Shown in pieces: positions 16,658-25,707 of a stretch of 64,000 nucleotides of DNA; within the stretch, counting starts at the first letter, position 1; the number at the start of each line of letters is the position of its first letter. The stretch is from Chromatiaceae bacterium (GTDB lineage: Bacteria > Pseudomonadota > Gammaproteobacteria > Chromatiales > Chromatiaceae): assembly GCA_024235175.1 (NCBI GenBank), contig JACKMX010000003.1:434001-498000 (forward strand), written 5' to 3'. The notes beneath the pieces were generated by a model that saw nothing but the letters and a program-made list of their open reading frames with translations, was not told the DNA's origin and searched no databases. A program made the position numbers and the translations under genes.

Positions 16658-18343
16658 CTAATCGGTTTCAAGTTCGTGGGCAAAATAGTTCATCACCGAT
16701 CGCATTGGATTGGAGGCAGCCTGACCCAGACCGCAGATGGATGCATCAACCATCACCTCCGCCAGTTCCCGCAGCAGCGGCTGGTTCCATTTTGACGTCT
16801 GCATCAACAAGGCCGCCTGAGCGGTACCCACCCGGCAGGGTGTGCACTTACCGCAGGATTCGTAAGCGAAAAAACGCATGGCGTTGAGTGCAGCTTCACG
16901 CGCACTGTCCTGTTGCGACAGTACGATTATCGCAGCTGAGCCGATGAAGCAGCCGTACGGCTGCAGCGTATCGAAATCAAGCGGAACATCCGCCAGAGAG
17001 GCGGGCAGTATGCCGCCAGAGGCGCCCCCAGGGAAATAGGCGTAGAGCTCATGACCTTCAGCCATCCCACCGCAATGTTCATCGATCAGTTCATGCAGAG
17101 TGATGCCGGCGGGGGCCAGGTGGACTCCGGGCAGCCGCACCCGCCCGCTGACCGAGAATGCCCGCAGTCCGCTACAGCCATGCCGCCCCTGCTCGGCGAA
17201 CCAGGCCGGACCTTTCTCCAGCAGATCCCGCACCCAATAAAGTGTCTCCATATTGTGTTCCAGCGTGGGCCGGCCGAACAGTCCGCTCTCGGCCACATAA
17301 GGGGGGCGCAGGCGGGGCATACCGCGTTTGCCTTCGATGGATTCGATCATGGCGGACTCTTCACCGCAGATATAGGCGCCGGCTCCACGACGCAGGTGGA
17401 TAGGCGGCAGCCGGCACGGCGGGTCGACGAGCAACTCCCCCAGCTCCCGTTCCAGCATAGCGCGGATTCCGGCATATTCATCCCGCAGGTAGATATAGAC
17501 TTCAGCAATGCCGACGACCTTGGCGGCGATCAGCATACCTTCCAGAAAACGGTGTGGATCCCGCTCCAGAAAATGACGATCCTTGAACGTGCCCGGCTCA
17601 CCCTCGTCGATATTGACCGCAAACATCCTGGGTTCCGGTTGATCCCGCAGGATGCGCCATTTACGCCCCGCCGGGAAGCCGGCGCCACCAAGTCCGCGCA
17701 GCTGAGAGGCTTCCAGGATTCGAATGACATCATCTTTCTCCGCCTGCGATCCCGCGTCGAGCTTTTTCAGCAACTCATAGCCACCTTCTGTACGGTATTC
17801 GCAATAGTTGCGACACTTTGGGAGAGGCGCATCGGTGGCTCCGGTCTCCACCAAATGCATTATTTTTTCAATATTGGCCTCAGCTACCGGGTTGTTACCG
17901 ACCATGGCTACTGGAGCGTCCTGGCAGCGGCCGACACAGGGTACCCGTTGAACTTTTATCCCATCGGCCAGCGCCGACTGTAATTCAGCCAGCAGATTGT
18001 CCGCACCCGCAAGCGCGCAGGAGATTGAATCACAGACCCGGACCGTCAGACGGGGAGAGGGTGGATGCCCCTCCAGGACCAACTCGAAATGATGGTAGAA
18101 GCTTGCGACTTCGTACACTTCCACGGTGGAGAGTCGCATCTCTAATGCCAGGGCCACCATATGATCAGCATGAATATGGCCATAGCGGTCCTGGATCAGA
18201 TGCAGATGTTCGATCAACAGGTCTGGCGTGCGCGGGCGTTCCCCGAGCAGATTACGAATCTGTTGCAGTGCCTCAGGCTTGGGGCTGCGTCCCTTGGGTT
18301 TTCCCCTGCGCCGGCGGCCCTCCTGTTGAGATGCTGATGACAA
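16658..18343 (-). CDS. Formate dehydrogenase NADH/FMN subunit (NuoE-NuoF fusion)
   Basis: This diaphorase subunit joins a NuoE/FdsG-like [2Fe-2S] domain (cysteines in CDSISC and CVGRCQDAP) to a NuoF/FdsB-like domain with GLGGAGFPAGRKW (FMN), DEGEPGTFKDRHF (NAD) and the 4Fe-4S motif ESCGKCTPCRVGT. It passes electrons from formate to NAD+. I choose a TTG start at 18343 because AAAAGGAG lies seven bases before it; the frame continues to a GTG at 18367 without a ribosome site. The protein is 561 residues with a basic, low-complexity N-terminus. It is first in the operon. Confidence 0.88.
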   Translation of the reverse strand: MSSASQQEGRRRRGKPKGRSPKPEALQQIRNLLGERPRTPDLLIEHLHLIQDRYGHIHADHMVALALEMRLSTVEVYEVASFYHHFELVLEGHPPSPRLTVRVCDSISCALAGADNLLAELQSALADGIKVQRVPCVGRCQDAPVAMVGNNPVAEANIEKIMHLVETGATDAPLPKCRNYCEYRTEGGYELLKKLDAGSQAEKDDVIRILEASQLRGLGGAGFPAGRKWRILRDQPEPRMFAVNIDEGEPGTFKDRHFLERDPHRFLEGMLIAAKVVGIAEVYIYLRDEYAGIRAMLERELGELLVDPPCRLPPIHLRRGAGAYICGEESAMIESIEGKRGMPRLRPPYVAESGLFGRPTLEHNMETLYWVRDLLEKGPAWFAEQGRHGCSGLRAFSVSGRVRLPGVHLAPAGITLHELIDEHCGGMAEGHELYAYFPGGASGGILPASLADVPLDFDTLQPYGCFIGSAAIIVLSQQDSAREAALNAMRFFAYESCGKCTPCRVGTAQAALLMQTSKWNQPLLRELAEVMVDASICGLGQAASNPMRSVMNYFAHELETD

Positions 18344-18446
18344 ACCTGTTCTCCTTTTGTGTCGCACTGGTATCAGCCACTATAGGTCAGTTTCAGCAAT
18401 AGCTGGTAGTGGCGTCGTACGTCTTTCCCGGCAAACTACAAAGGTC

Positions 18447-18487
18447 GGGGTCAAGCATGCAGCTGTAATTAAACGGACTCTGACCCC
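18447..18487. repeat. Remnant of the GGGGTCAGAGTC repeat family
   Basis: GGGGTCA at 18447 and TGACCCC at 18481-18487 form a short inverted pair. The right end, read as its reverse complement, begins GGGGTCAGAGTCC, identical to the ends of the 34-bp inverted repeats at 59894 and 61707. It sits between the divergent formate dehydrogenase and pabB genes. Confidence 0.6.
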
Positions 18488-18562
18488 AATTAATTCTTGT
18501 GTAGTAAGATACAAGAGTTAGCAAGCCTCATCGGTAAGTTTATCCAAAATCCAGTTTCCGGA

Positions 18563-19945
18563 ATGCCGCAACAGATGAAACCCGCTGTATTGGAGTTTCC
18601 CTATCAGAGCGACAGCGTCAGGCTGTTTGAATTGCTTGCCGATCGGCCCTGGAGTGTATTTCTTGACAGCGGCCAGCCTCAGGGCGAACAGGGGCGCTAC
18701 GATATTTTGACAGCAGCGCCGCGCAAGACGCTGGTAACCCGGGGGAGAGTTACCGGCATACGCGACGGCGAATCTCTGCGCCTCTCCAGAGAGGATCCGT
18801 TCGCATTATTGCAGGAGGCGCTGGGTCCGGAAAGGGAAGGCCTGGAGGAGATTCCCTTCAGCGGCGGCGCCATCGGCTATTTTGGCTATGATCTGGCGCG
18901 CCGGCTGGAGCGACTTCCCCAGGTGGCGAAGGACGACACCGGTCTCCCCGAGATGGCGGTTGCCGTCTATGATTGGGCGCTGGTGGTCGATCATCTGCAC
19001 CATCGCAGCTGGCTGGCGGGGGAGGATAAGGTGCAGTTGCAGGCCAGGATGGAGCAGCTTCTTCCGCACAGAGCCACAGCACCGATAGAAGTCAACTCAT
19101 TTCATACTTCCGGGCCCATCCTGTGCAATATAAGCCATCCTCGCCACATTGCGGGGATTAAGCGCATTCAGCGCTACATTCATGAAGGGGATTGCTATCA
19201 GGTGAATTTTGCCCGCCGCTTTTCGGTTGAGTCGCAGGGCGATCCCTGGATCGCTTACCGGAGGCTGCGCCAGCTCAATCCGGCTCCCTACGGCGCTTAT
19301 CTGAACACACCGGGATGCCAGGTGTTGAGCTCCTCACCGGAACGGTTTCTGCACAGCCACGCCGGCATGGTCGAAACCCGTCCTATCAAGGGGACCTGTC
19401 CACGTGGCCTGAATCCCGTGCAGGACCTCAGGCTTGCCGGGGTGCTGCAAAACAGCGAGAAGGACCGGGCCGAGAACCTGATGATCGTCGACCTGATGCG
19501 CAATGACCTGGGAAAAGTGTGCGTGCCGGGGAGCATCGAAGTCCCCGAACTGTTCAAGTTGGAGAGCTTTATCCGTGTGCACCATCTGGTAAGCACGATC
19601 CGGGGCAGGCTGGCTGCGGATCAAACCCCTGTGACGCTGTTGCGAGCCTGTTTTCCGGGCGGCTCGATTACCGGTGCTCCCAAATTGCGCGCCATGCAGA
19701 TCATTGAAGAGCTTGAGCCGCACCGCCGTGGCGTCTATTGCGGTGCCATTGGTTACATAGGTTTTGATGGCGCTATGGACACCAATATCGCAATTAGAAC
19801 GCTGCAATGCTCCCGGGGTATGATGCACCTCTGGGCTGGCGGCGGAATCGTTGCCGACTCGGATCCGGAAGAGGAGTATCAGGAAACCTACCACAAGGCC
19901 GCCGCCCTGCTGGATCTGTTGCAGCAGATGCGCAGCAGGAAGTGA
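18563..19945 (+). CDS. pabB: Aminodeoxychorismate synthase component I
   Basis: PabB converts chorismate plus ammonia to 4-amino-4-deoxychorismate for folate synthesis. The PIKGT motif (ETRPIKGTCPRG) marks PabB over anthranilate synthase, which has PIAGT. Further signatures are CYQVNFARRF, DLMRNDLG, and GSITGAPKLRAM with CGAIGYIG at the C-terminus. The open frame begins at a TTG in the repeat remnant; ATGs at 18563 and 18575 are the plausible starts and neither has a clear Shine-Dalgarno. The protein is about 456-460 residues. No PabA domain is fused. Confidence 0.92.
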   Translation: MPQQMKPAVLEFPYQSDSVRLFELLADRPWSVFLDSGQPQGEQGRYDILTAAPRKTLVTRGRVTGIRDGESLRLSREDPFALLQEALGPEREGLEEIPFSGGAIGYFGYDLARRLERLPQVAKDDTGLPEMAVAVYDWALVVDHLHHRSWLAGEDKVQLQARMEQLLPHRATAPIEVNSFHTSGPILCNISHPRHIAGIKRIQRYIHEGDCYQVNFARRFSVESQGDPWIAYRRLRQLNPAPYGAYLNTPGCQVLSSSPERFLHSHAGMVETRPIKGTCPRGLNPVQDLRLAGVLQNSEKDRAENLMIVDLMRNDLGKVCVPGSIEVPELFKLESFIRVHHLVSTIRGRLAADQTPVTLLRACFPGGSITGAPKLRAMQIIEELEPHRRGVYCGAIGYIGFDGAMDTNIAIRTLQCSRGMMHLWAGGGIVADSDPEEEYQETYHKAAALLDLLQQMRSRK

Positions 19946-19951
19946 GCGTCG

Positions 19952-20248
19952 ATGGACGATGAGTGGACAGGGTGGCAGGTCTATATTCTGGAGTGCTCCG
20001 ACAGCACCCTTTACACCGGAATTGCACTGGATCCCGATACAAGGCTGCGTCAGCATAATTCGGGCAAGGGATCGAAATACACCCGCTCACGTTTGCCGCT
20101 GGCGCTGGTTTACCGGGAAGTTGTCGGCAGCCGCGGAGATGCACTGCGGCGGGAAGCCGAGATCAAGCGCCTGTCACGGCAGGAGAAACAGCAGCTGATC
20201 TCGTCCATTGCGCTGGAAAAAAGAGGAGGTGGAGCTACCCAGGGATGA
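19952..20248 (+). CDS. GIY-YIG nuclease-like protein (UPF0213/YhbQ type)
   Basis: A 98-residue single-domain protein of the GIY-YIG superfamily: VYILECSDSTLYTGIA carries the paired tyrosines, followed by RLRQHNSGKGSKYTRSR and the glutamate in REAEIKRL. Family members cut or bind DNA in repair-like roles, but the cellular task is poorly known. It starts six bases after pabB and is probably co-transcribed. It faces mobA tail to tail. Confidence 0.85.
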   Translation: MDDEWTGWQVYILECSDSTLYTGIALDPDTRLRQHNSGKGSKYTRSRLPLALVYREVVGSRGDALRREAEIKRLSRQEKQQLISSIALEKRGGGATQG

Positions 20249-20263
20249 TGCGTGTTTGTCGGG

Positions 20264-20869
20264 CTACCCGGGATGCCCTGATCCCCGCAGCAACCGGTCA
20301 CGGTCATCCGGTGTATTGATATTGTGAAACGCTTCCGGACAGTGCGAGAAATCCGCCACTGCCATGCGACGGGTTTGGTACCAGAGGTCGATTTTTCGAT
20401 CGCCTTTTTCAAGGTAGTCCAGCAGGCTTGGTCTGAGCGAACAGGGCAGCAGCGCGTGGACCGGTTGCAGCCGTTCTCCGTTATGTGCCACCGCCAGCTC
20501 AGCCCCTTCGTTTTCCAATGCATCGATCATTGTCTGTACATAGCCGGCGGGCAGCAGCGGGCCGTCGCAGGGCATGGTGATGATGTAAGGGGTGGTTGCA
20601 TCGGCCATCGCTGCCGCAAAGCCGGCCAGCGGTCCCTGAAAATCCTCCAGATCGTCGCGCACCACCGGATAACCGAAACCGGCATAACGATCCAGATTCC
20701 GGTTGGCGTTGATCATGACAGCCTCGACCTGAGGCGCGATAAGTGCAAGCACATGCTTTATCAGCGGGCGCCCATTCAGTTCCAGCAGCCCCTTGTCTTT
20801 ATTACCCATGCGCCGTCCCCTGCCGCCGGCGAGGATAACCGCGGTGATCTGACTGCTGTTGACCGGCAT
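20264..20869 (-). CDS. mobA: Molybdenum cofactor guanylyltransferase
   Basis: MobA attaches GMP to molybdopterin to form MGD, needed by the formate dehydrogenase in this window. The 201-residue protein has the nucleotide-binding LAGGRGRRMGNKDKGL, the metal-binding MPCDGPLLP, and the C-terminal FHNINTPDD. It is last of the minus-strand series moaA-fdhD-tupA-mobA. Confidence 0.92.
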   Translation of the reverse strand: MPVNSSQITAVILAGGRGRRMGNKDKGLLELNGRPLIKHVLALIAPQVEAVMINANRNLDRYAGFGYPVVRDDLEDFQGPLAGFAAAMADATTPYIITMPCDGPLLPAGYVQTMIDALENEGAELAVAHNGERLQPVHALLPCSLRPSLLDYLEKGDRKIDLWYQTRRMAVADFSHCPEAFHNINTPDDRDRLLRGSGHPG

Positions 20870-20884
20870 GGCGCTAATGGCTCC

Positions 20885-21715
20885 TTAGTATCGGGCGATA
20901 CTGCTGGTATTGGCAGAAGGTGTAAACAGGCGCGTACCGGCTATCCTGAAATCACCGATCATCCGTTGCCCTGTTTCCGATGTGATCCACTCTATCAGCT
21001 TGCTCGCCCCCTGATAGTTGATGTCGGGATAGCGCTCAGGATTCACTGCGATAATGCCGTAGGGATTGAACAGGCGAGGGTCCCCTTCGAGCAGCACCTT
21101 CAACGGCGATTTTTCACGGTAGGCAAGCCAGGTGCCCCGGTCGGTAAGGGTGTAGGCGTCGAGCTCGCCGGCAATCTGCAGTACTTTGCCCATGCCCTGA
21201 CCCGCTTCCCGGTACCATTCATCCACGGGTGTGATCCCGGCGGCCTGCCACAGACTGAGCTCTTTTTTATGGGTGCCTGAGTCGTCCCCCCGGGAGATGA
21301 ACAGCGCCTGTTTTGCCGCGATACGCTCAAGCGCCAAACCGGCGTCCCCGGTGGTTGCTATGGCGGCAGGGTCGGATGTCGGGCCCACCAGAACAAAATC
21401 GTTATACATGACATCGCGCCGGTCAATGCCAAATCCGCCCTCGACGAATGCGCTCTCCGCCGCGGGTGCATGCACCAGAACCAGATCAACGTCTCCGTCG
21501 CGTCCCATGCGCAGCGCCTTGCCGGTACCTACCGCAATCACATGAACCTTCATCCCAGAGCTTTTTTCGAATTCAGGCAGCAGCACAGCGAGCAGCCCTG
21601 AATTTTCCGTGCTGGTGGTGGTGGCCAGTCGGATGACCGGGGTTTCGGCCTGCGCCCATGCGGAAAACGCCATTATTCCGAGAAGAGTGATGATTCGTAA
21701 CAACGTCTGCTTCAT
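20885..21715 (-). CDS. TupA-like tungstate/molybdate-binding protein
   Basis: A 276-residue periplasmic solute-binding protein with a Sec signal ending at AQA-ET. The motif TTTSTENSGLL near the mature N-terminus and GTGKALRMGRDGDVDLVLVHA match the TupA tungstate-binding family, and SRGDDSGTHKKE is the second oxyanion loop. The permease and ATPase (tupB, tupC) are not adjacent; fdhD follows upstream and mobA downstream. Substrate choice between tungstate and molybdate is not decided by sequence. Confidence 0.82.
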   Translation of the reverse strand: MKQTLLRIITLLGIMAFSAWAQAETPVIRLATTTSTENSGLLAVLLPEFEKSSGMKVHVIAVGTGKALRMGRDGDVDLVLVHAPAAESAFVEGGFGIDRRDVMYNDFVLVGPTSDPAAIATTGDAGLALERIAAKQALFISRGDDSGTHKKELSLWQAAGITPVDEWYREAGQGMGKVLQIAGELDAYTLTDRGTWLAYREKSPLKVLLEGDPRLFNPYGIIAVNPERYPDINYQGASKLIEWITSETGQRMIGDFRIAGTRLFTPSANTSSIARY

Positions 21716-21799
21716 TTCAGTTCATACTCCTTTTTTTCGCTCTTCCAGGCAGACCAGGGATATGAATGCCGCTGTCCGAGCCCATTTAATTCACGACCG

Positions 21800-22642
21800 C
21801 TACTTCGGCGCCGCATCAAACCTTATCTGTTCAGCTCCGTTGTAGACCAGAAAATGGTGTCCTTTGGCCCGGGCGATCAGGGTGACCCCCACCTTCTGGG
21901 CCAGGTCCAGCCCCATCTGGGTGATGCCCGACCTCGAGAGGAGTACCGGTACGCCCATTTGCGCCACTTTGATCACCATCTCAGAGGTGAGACGACCGGT
22001 CGTATAAAACAGCTTGTCGCTTCCGCCGATACCGTTGAGCCACATGTAGCCGGCGATGGCATCGACCGCGTTGTGCCGTCCGACATCTTCCACGAAACGC
22101 AGAATATGGTTATCCCGGCAGAGTGCACAGCCATGCACGGCGCCTGCCTGGCGGTAAACCTGGTTGTGTTCATTCAGAGCATGCAGCAGAGCATAAATCC
22201 GTGCCTGACTCAGCTGGACTCTTGGCAGCTCAATACGTTCCAGGTCCTCCATCAGACCGCCGAATACCGTACCCTGACCACAACCTGTGGTAATGGTTTT
22301 CCGGCTCAGACGTTGCTCCAGGCCCTCGATCCCCCCGTAAGTCGTGACCGCCGCCGAATCTGTCTCCCAGTCCACCTGTATTGCTTTCACCTGGTCGATT
22401 GTGGTCACCAGACGCTGATTACGCAGCCAGCCCAGTATCAACAGTTCAGGCTGGGTACCCAGAGTCATCAGTGTGACAATCTCCAGCTTGTCCAGGTAGA
22501 TGGTGAGCGCTCTTTCGGCGGCAATGTATCCGTCCCGCCGCTGCCCGAATTCGTCAACGGCGGTGACCGCCGTGGCGGCTTCAAGAGCGGCATCGGACAT
22601 TTCGGGCAGCTGGATCGAGTTGGCGCTGGCGTATGTCATCAT
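21800..22642 (-). CDS. fdhD: Formate dehydrogenase accessory sulfurtransferase FdhD
   Basis: FdhD transfers sulfur from IscS to the molybdenum cofactor to activate formate dehydrogenase. The 280-residue protein has the conserved EDVGRHNAVDAIAG and TGRLTSEMV segments and a CGQG in place of the CxxC of E. coli FdhD, leaving one cysteine in the sulfur-transfer loop; another pair, GCALC, follows about 50 residues later. Two adjacent ATGs open the gene. It lies 20 bases after moaA. Confidence 0.9.
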   Translation of the reverse strand: MMTYASANSIQLPEMSDAALEAATAVTAVDEFGQRRDGYIAAERALTIYLDKLEIVTLMTLGTQPELLILGWLRNQRLVTTIDQVKAIQVDWETDSAAVTTYGGIEGLEQRLSRKTITTGCGQGTVFGGLMEDLERIELPRVQLSQARIYALLHALNEHNQVYRQAGAVHGCALCRDNHILRFVEDVGRHNAVDAIAGYMWLNGIGGSDKLFYTTGRLTSEMVIKVAQMGVPVLLSRSGITQMGLDLAQKVGVTLIARAKGHHFLVYNGAEQIRFDAAPK

Positions 22643-22662
22643 CGGTCGATGATCTCGTTTTT

Positions 22663-23661
22663 CTATCCGCCGGTGGTATTCATATGGCGGAAAATGACGG
22701 GTTGCGCCTCCAAGTCGAAATCATGCCCCTTCGGCTTGATTTGCATGGCCGCAATAATTGCATCATGCAAAGCATGGTCATCAGTGGGGTTCGCCCGCAC
22801 CACACGCCGCAGATCCACCGAATGCTCCTGCCCGAGACAGAGCAGCAGCCGCCCTTCCGCGGTCAGCCGGACCCGATTGCATTGATCGCAGAAGTTGTGG
22901 CTGTGGGGGGATATGAAGCCCACCCGGGTCTGCTGTCCGGCAATGCGATAGTAGCGGGAGGGTCCTCCCGTTGTTTCGGTAGTAGGGATCATTTCATACC
23001 GTTCACGAAGATCAGACAGTATTCGGTCACTGGAGTAGTAGGCGTCGGCGCGGTCGTGCTCCCCGATGATTCCAAGGGGCATCTCTTCGATAAAACTGAT
23101 GTCGAGCCCATTTGCCAAGGCAAAGCCGACCAGATCCAGCACCTCGTCGTGGTTGCGGTTTTTCAGGATCACAGCGTTGAGTTTGATAGGCTCAAAGCCG
23201 GCTGCTATCGCAGCGTCGATTCCGGCGAGGGTTTTGGTTATATCCCCATTGCGGGTAATGGCTCGAAAACGTGTGGGTTGCAGTGAGTCGATGCTGATGT
23301 TGATCCGCTTCACACCGGCGCTGCGCAGTGCACCGGCGTAGTGGGGCAGCTGGGTGCCGTTGGTGGTGAGGGTCAGCTCCCTGAGTTGATCGATCCGGCC
23401 CAGCTGTTCGAATACCTGAATGACATTTTTACGTGTAAGCGGCTCGCCGCCGGTTATACGTATCTTCCTTACCCCAAGCGCCACAAAAGCCGCACCGATG
23501 CGTACTATCTCCTCCAGGGTCAACAGCTGGGAACGGGGTACGAATCGAACATCCTCGGACATGCAGTAGACGCAACGAAGATCGCAGCGATCGGTGACCG
23601 ATATACGGATGTAGTCGACACGCCGCCCAAATCGATCGACCAGGCTTGTCTGCTGAGTCAT
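22663..23661 (-). CDS. moaA: GTP 3',8-cyclase MoaA
   Basis: Radical-SAM enzyme catalysing the first step of molybdopterin synthesis. The 332-residue protein has the N-terminal SAM cluster motif CDLRCVYC, the GGEPLTR segment, a C-terminal 4Fe-4S site (CDQCNRVRLT and LLLCLG), and the essential terminal GG. GGAGCC lies upstream of the ATG. It heads the moaA-fdhD-tupA-mobA series. The 176-base leader shows no molybdenum-cofactor riboswitch that I can recognise. Confidence 0.94.
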   Translation of the reverse strand: MTQQTSLVDRFGRRVDYIRISVTDRCDLRCVYCMSEDVRFVPRSQLLTLEEIVRIGAAFVALGVRKIRITGGEPLTRKNVIQVFEQLGRIDQLRELTLTTNGTQLPHYAGALRSAGVKRINISIDSLQPTRFRAITRNGDITKTLAGIDAAIAAGFEPIKLNAVILKNRNHDEVLDLVGFALANGLDISFIEEMPLGIIGEHDRADAYYSSDRILSDLRERYEMIPTTETTGGPSRYYRIAGQQTRVGFISPHSHNFCDQCNRVRLTAEGRLLLCLGQEHSVDLRRVVRANPTDDHALHDAIIAAMQIKPKGHDFDLEAQPVIFRHMNTTGG

Positions 23662-23837
23662 TCAAAGGCTCCATAAACGTTCAGGTATAATTCAGATATG
23701 TACCCGCGCCGGTCTGCGGCCAGTCCGCCATCCGGATTTATTCTTCTCAACCAAGTGTAGTCTGTGTTTGGCTTCCGGTGGAGGATATTTGGGTTTGATC
23801 TGTTTACCTACCAGTTTATAGCTGTGGTAATGGGTTG

Positions 23838-24449
23838 TCAGTTCATCGGCCGCCTGAAACGTTTGCGCGCAGATTCAACTTCGGCTCTGACCACACAATT
23901 TCCGACATGATCGTTTATCAGCCCCATCGCCTGCATGAAAGCATATGCGGTGGTGGGGCCGACGAATTTCCAACCCTGCTTTTTCAGCTCCTTTGACAAG
24001 GCTTGCGACTCGGTTGAGAAAGAGACGGTCTGCGGCTCTGCAAGTTGATTTACGTTCGGCTCGTAGCGCCAGAAGAAAGCCGCCAGAGAGCCTTCCCGTT
24101 TGACCAGATCCTGGGCGCGCCGGGCGTTATTCATGACGGCTTCAATCTTTCCGCGATGACGGACGATTCCTTCATTTTTTAACAATCGATCGAGGTCGCG
24201 CTGGGTGAAGCGCGCTATCCTGTCGAAATCGAAATTATGAAAGGCAACGCGGAAATTCTCCCGTTTGGCGAGGATAGTGCGCCAGCTCAGTCCGGATTGA
24301 AATCCCTCCAGACACAGCTTCTCAAACAGGCGGTGATCATCGCTGACCGGAAAGCCCCACTCGGTGTCATGGTAAGCCAGAAACTCCGGTGCGGCCCCGC
24401 ACCAGCTGCATCGCGATTTGCCGTCGGTACCCACAATTGTTGTGTTCAA
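23838..24449 (-). CDS. tag: DNA-3-methyladenine glycosylase I
   Basis: Tag removes 3-methyladenine from alkylated DNA. The 203-residue protein has the zinc ligands of the family, CSWC with the histidine of YHDTEWG near the N-terminus and HVGNC near the C-terminus, and the GLSWRTIL and GPTTAYAFMQA motifs. The length is typical. Single gene with its own upstream gap. Confidence 0.93.
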   Translation of the reverse strand: MNTTIVGTDGKSRCSWCGAAPEFLAYHDTEWGFPVSDDHRLFEKLCLEGFQSGLSWRTILAKRENFRVAFHNFDFDRIARFTQRDLDRLLKNEGIVRHRGKIEAVMNNARRAQDLVKREGSLAAFFWRYEPNVNQLAEPQTVSFSTESQALSKELKKQGWKFVGPTTAYAFMQAMGLINDHVGNCVVRAEVESARKRFRRPMN

Positions 24450-24524
24450 GTTCCTGTCGTCCTGTGTTTTGGATATTACTCATGGAGATTGGGATGCGTT
24501 ACAGGGTTCACTGCATTTACCCAG

Positions 24525-24995
24525 TCAGCCGTTATCCGGGTTGAACAGCGCCTCGGCCCGTCTGCCGATCTCCTCCGGTGTGAGGTCTTCCACATGTGTG
24601 GAGAGAAACCAAATGTGTCCAAACGGGTCTTTCAGCGTGCCCATACGGTCACCATAGAATTGGTTCTCCACGGGTTTTAACTCGGTTGCGCCCGCGTTAA
24701 CTGCCTGTGCAAAAATCTTGTCAACATCCTCCACATACAAATGGAGTCCGATCGACGAGCCGCCGAGTGTGTCGGGACTTGGTATCGGACTTTCTCCGCA
24801 TGGGTCCGACATCATGATACGGGAGTCACCGATTTGTAACTCGGCGTGCCCAATCTCACCCCCGGGGGTGGGCATCCGAAATTGTTCAACGGCGTCAAAC
24901 GCCCGCTTGTAAAACTCAATAGCTTCGTTTGCCCCTTTAATGCTCAAGTAAGGCGTCACACTGTGGTAGTGTTCAGGAATGGATTTTACCGGCAT
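24525..24995 (-). CDS. VOC-family protein (PhnB-like)
   Basis: A 156-residue vicinal-oxygen-chelate fold protein with paired beta-alpha-beta-beta-beta modules: TPYLSIKGANEAIEFYKRAF opens the first, LHLYVEDVD the second, ending DPFGHIWFLSTHVEDL. It resembles the PhnB/YcgC-like group annotated as glyoxalase-related. The reaction is unknown. GGAG lies upstream of the ATG. Confidence 0.85.
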   Translation of the reverse strand: MPVKSIPEHYHSVTPYLSIKGANEAIEFYKRAFDAVEQFRMPTPGGEIGHAELQIGDSRIMMSDPCGESPIPSPDTLGGSSIGLHLYVEDVDKIFAQAVNAGATELKPVENQFYGDRMGTLKDPFGHIWFLSTHVEDLTPEEIGRRAEALFNPDNG

Positions 24996-25122
24996 GTCAT
25001 CTTCTCCTTACGAAGTGGAACAATTGCTTACTGAGAAATTCATGGCCTGTGGTTGAACTGTCGTATAACTGATCCAAGAAGTAAATTGGCCCGCGTAGAC
25101 CCGGTTTTTACAGACGCCCGAT

Positions 25123-25413
25123 TTATGAACTGCCTTCTATTATGACAATATCTATATCTACTGCACCCAACCTAAGCGCTTTTGCTTCTTGATATTCAGT
25201 AGAGTTCCAGCACTCCAAAGCAGACTTAAAAGATGGGAATTCAATAATTGTGTTTCTGGAGCGGGTAGAACCCTCAACACACTCATACGCTCCCGCACGT
25301 ACCAAAAATTTTGCATCATATTTTTGTAATGCGGCAGGAGTTCTCTTTATATACTCGGCGAATTTTTCTTGGTCAGTTACATCAGCTCTGACAATCCAAT
25401 AACCCTTTCTCAT
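25123..25413 (-). CDS. DUF1330 protein 1
   Basis: A 96-residue ferredoxin-like-fold protein of the DUF1330 family: GYWIVRADVTDQEKFAEY at the N-terminus and NTIIEFPSFKSALECWNSTEYQ as the core motif. The function is unknown. AT content is higher than in neighbours, which may mark a transferred gene. A paralogue lies about 300 bases upstream on the same strand. Confidence 0.82.
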   Translation of the reverse strand: MRKGYWIVRADVTDQEKFAEYIKRTPAALQKYDAKFLVRAGAYECVEGSTRSRNTIIEFPSFKSALECWNSTEYQEAKALRLGAVDIDIVIIEGSS

Positions 25414-25488
25414 AGATTTAGACTCAAAAAAACCTAGCGCTCAGCCGCCGTGCTTGGCGGTCGGCTGCTAGCTATTATTAATCGCCAT

Positions 25489-25707
25489 TCAGCCCCGAAG
25501 CGCCGCTTCAATTGCACTGACGTCAATTCTTGTCATTTTCATCATTGCATCGAATGCACGTTTAGCCACAGCCGGGTCGGGGTTGGCGATGGCCTTCGTC
25601 AGCACTACCGGTGTTATTTGCCACGACACCCCCCATTTATCCTTGCACCAGCCGCACGCACTTTCCTTACCATCATTACCAACGATCTGTGGAATCTGTT
25701 TGGCCCG
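25489..25707 (-). pseudogene. C-terminal remnant of a PhnB-like VOC gene
   Basis: Reading the minus strand immediately after the DUF1330 stop gives an open stretch with KESACGWCKDKWGVSWQI, TPVVLTKAIANPDPAVAKRAF and MMKMTRIDVSAIEAALRG before a TGA. This is the C-terminal third of a PhnB/3-demethylubiquinone-methyltransferase-like VOC protein. There is no start codon and no N-terminal part. It is in the same frame as the upstream DUF1330 gene, separated by its TAA. Confidence 0.75.

Noticed and set aside
23662..23837. Molybdenum-cofactor riboswitch before moaA
   Set aside because: The leader has length for one but I could not find the conserved core or a convincing fold.
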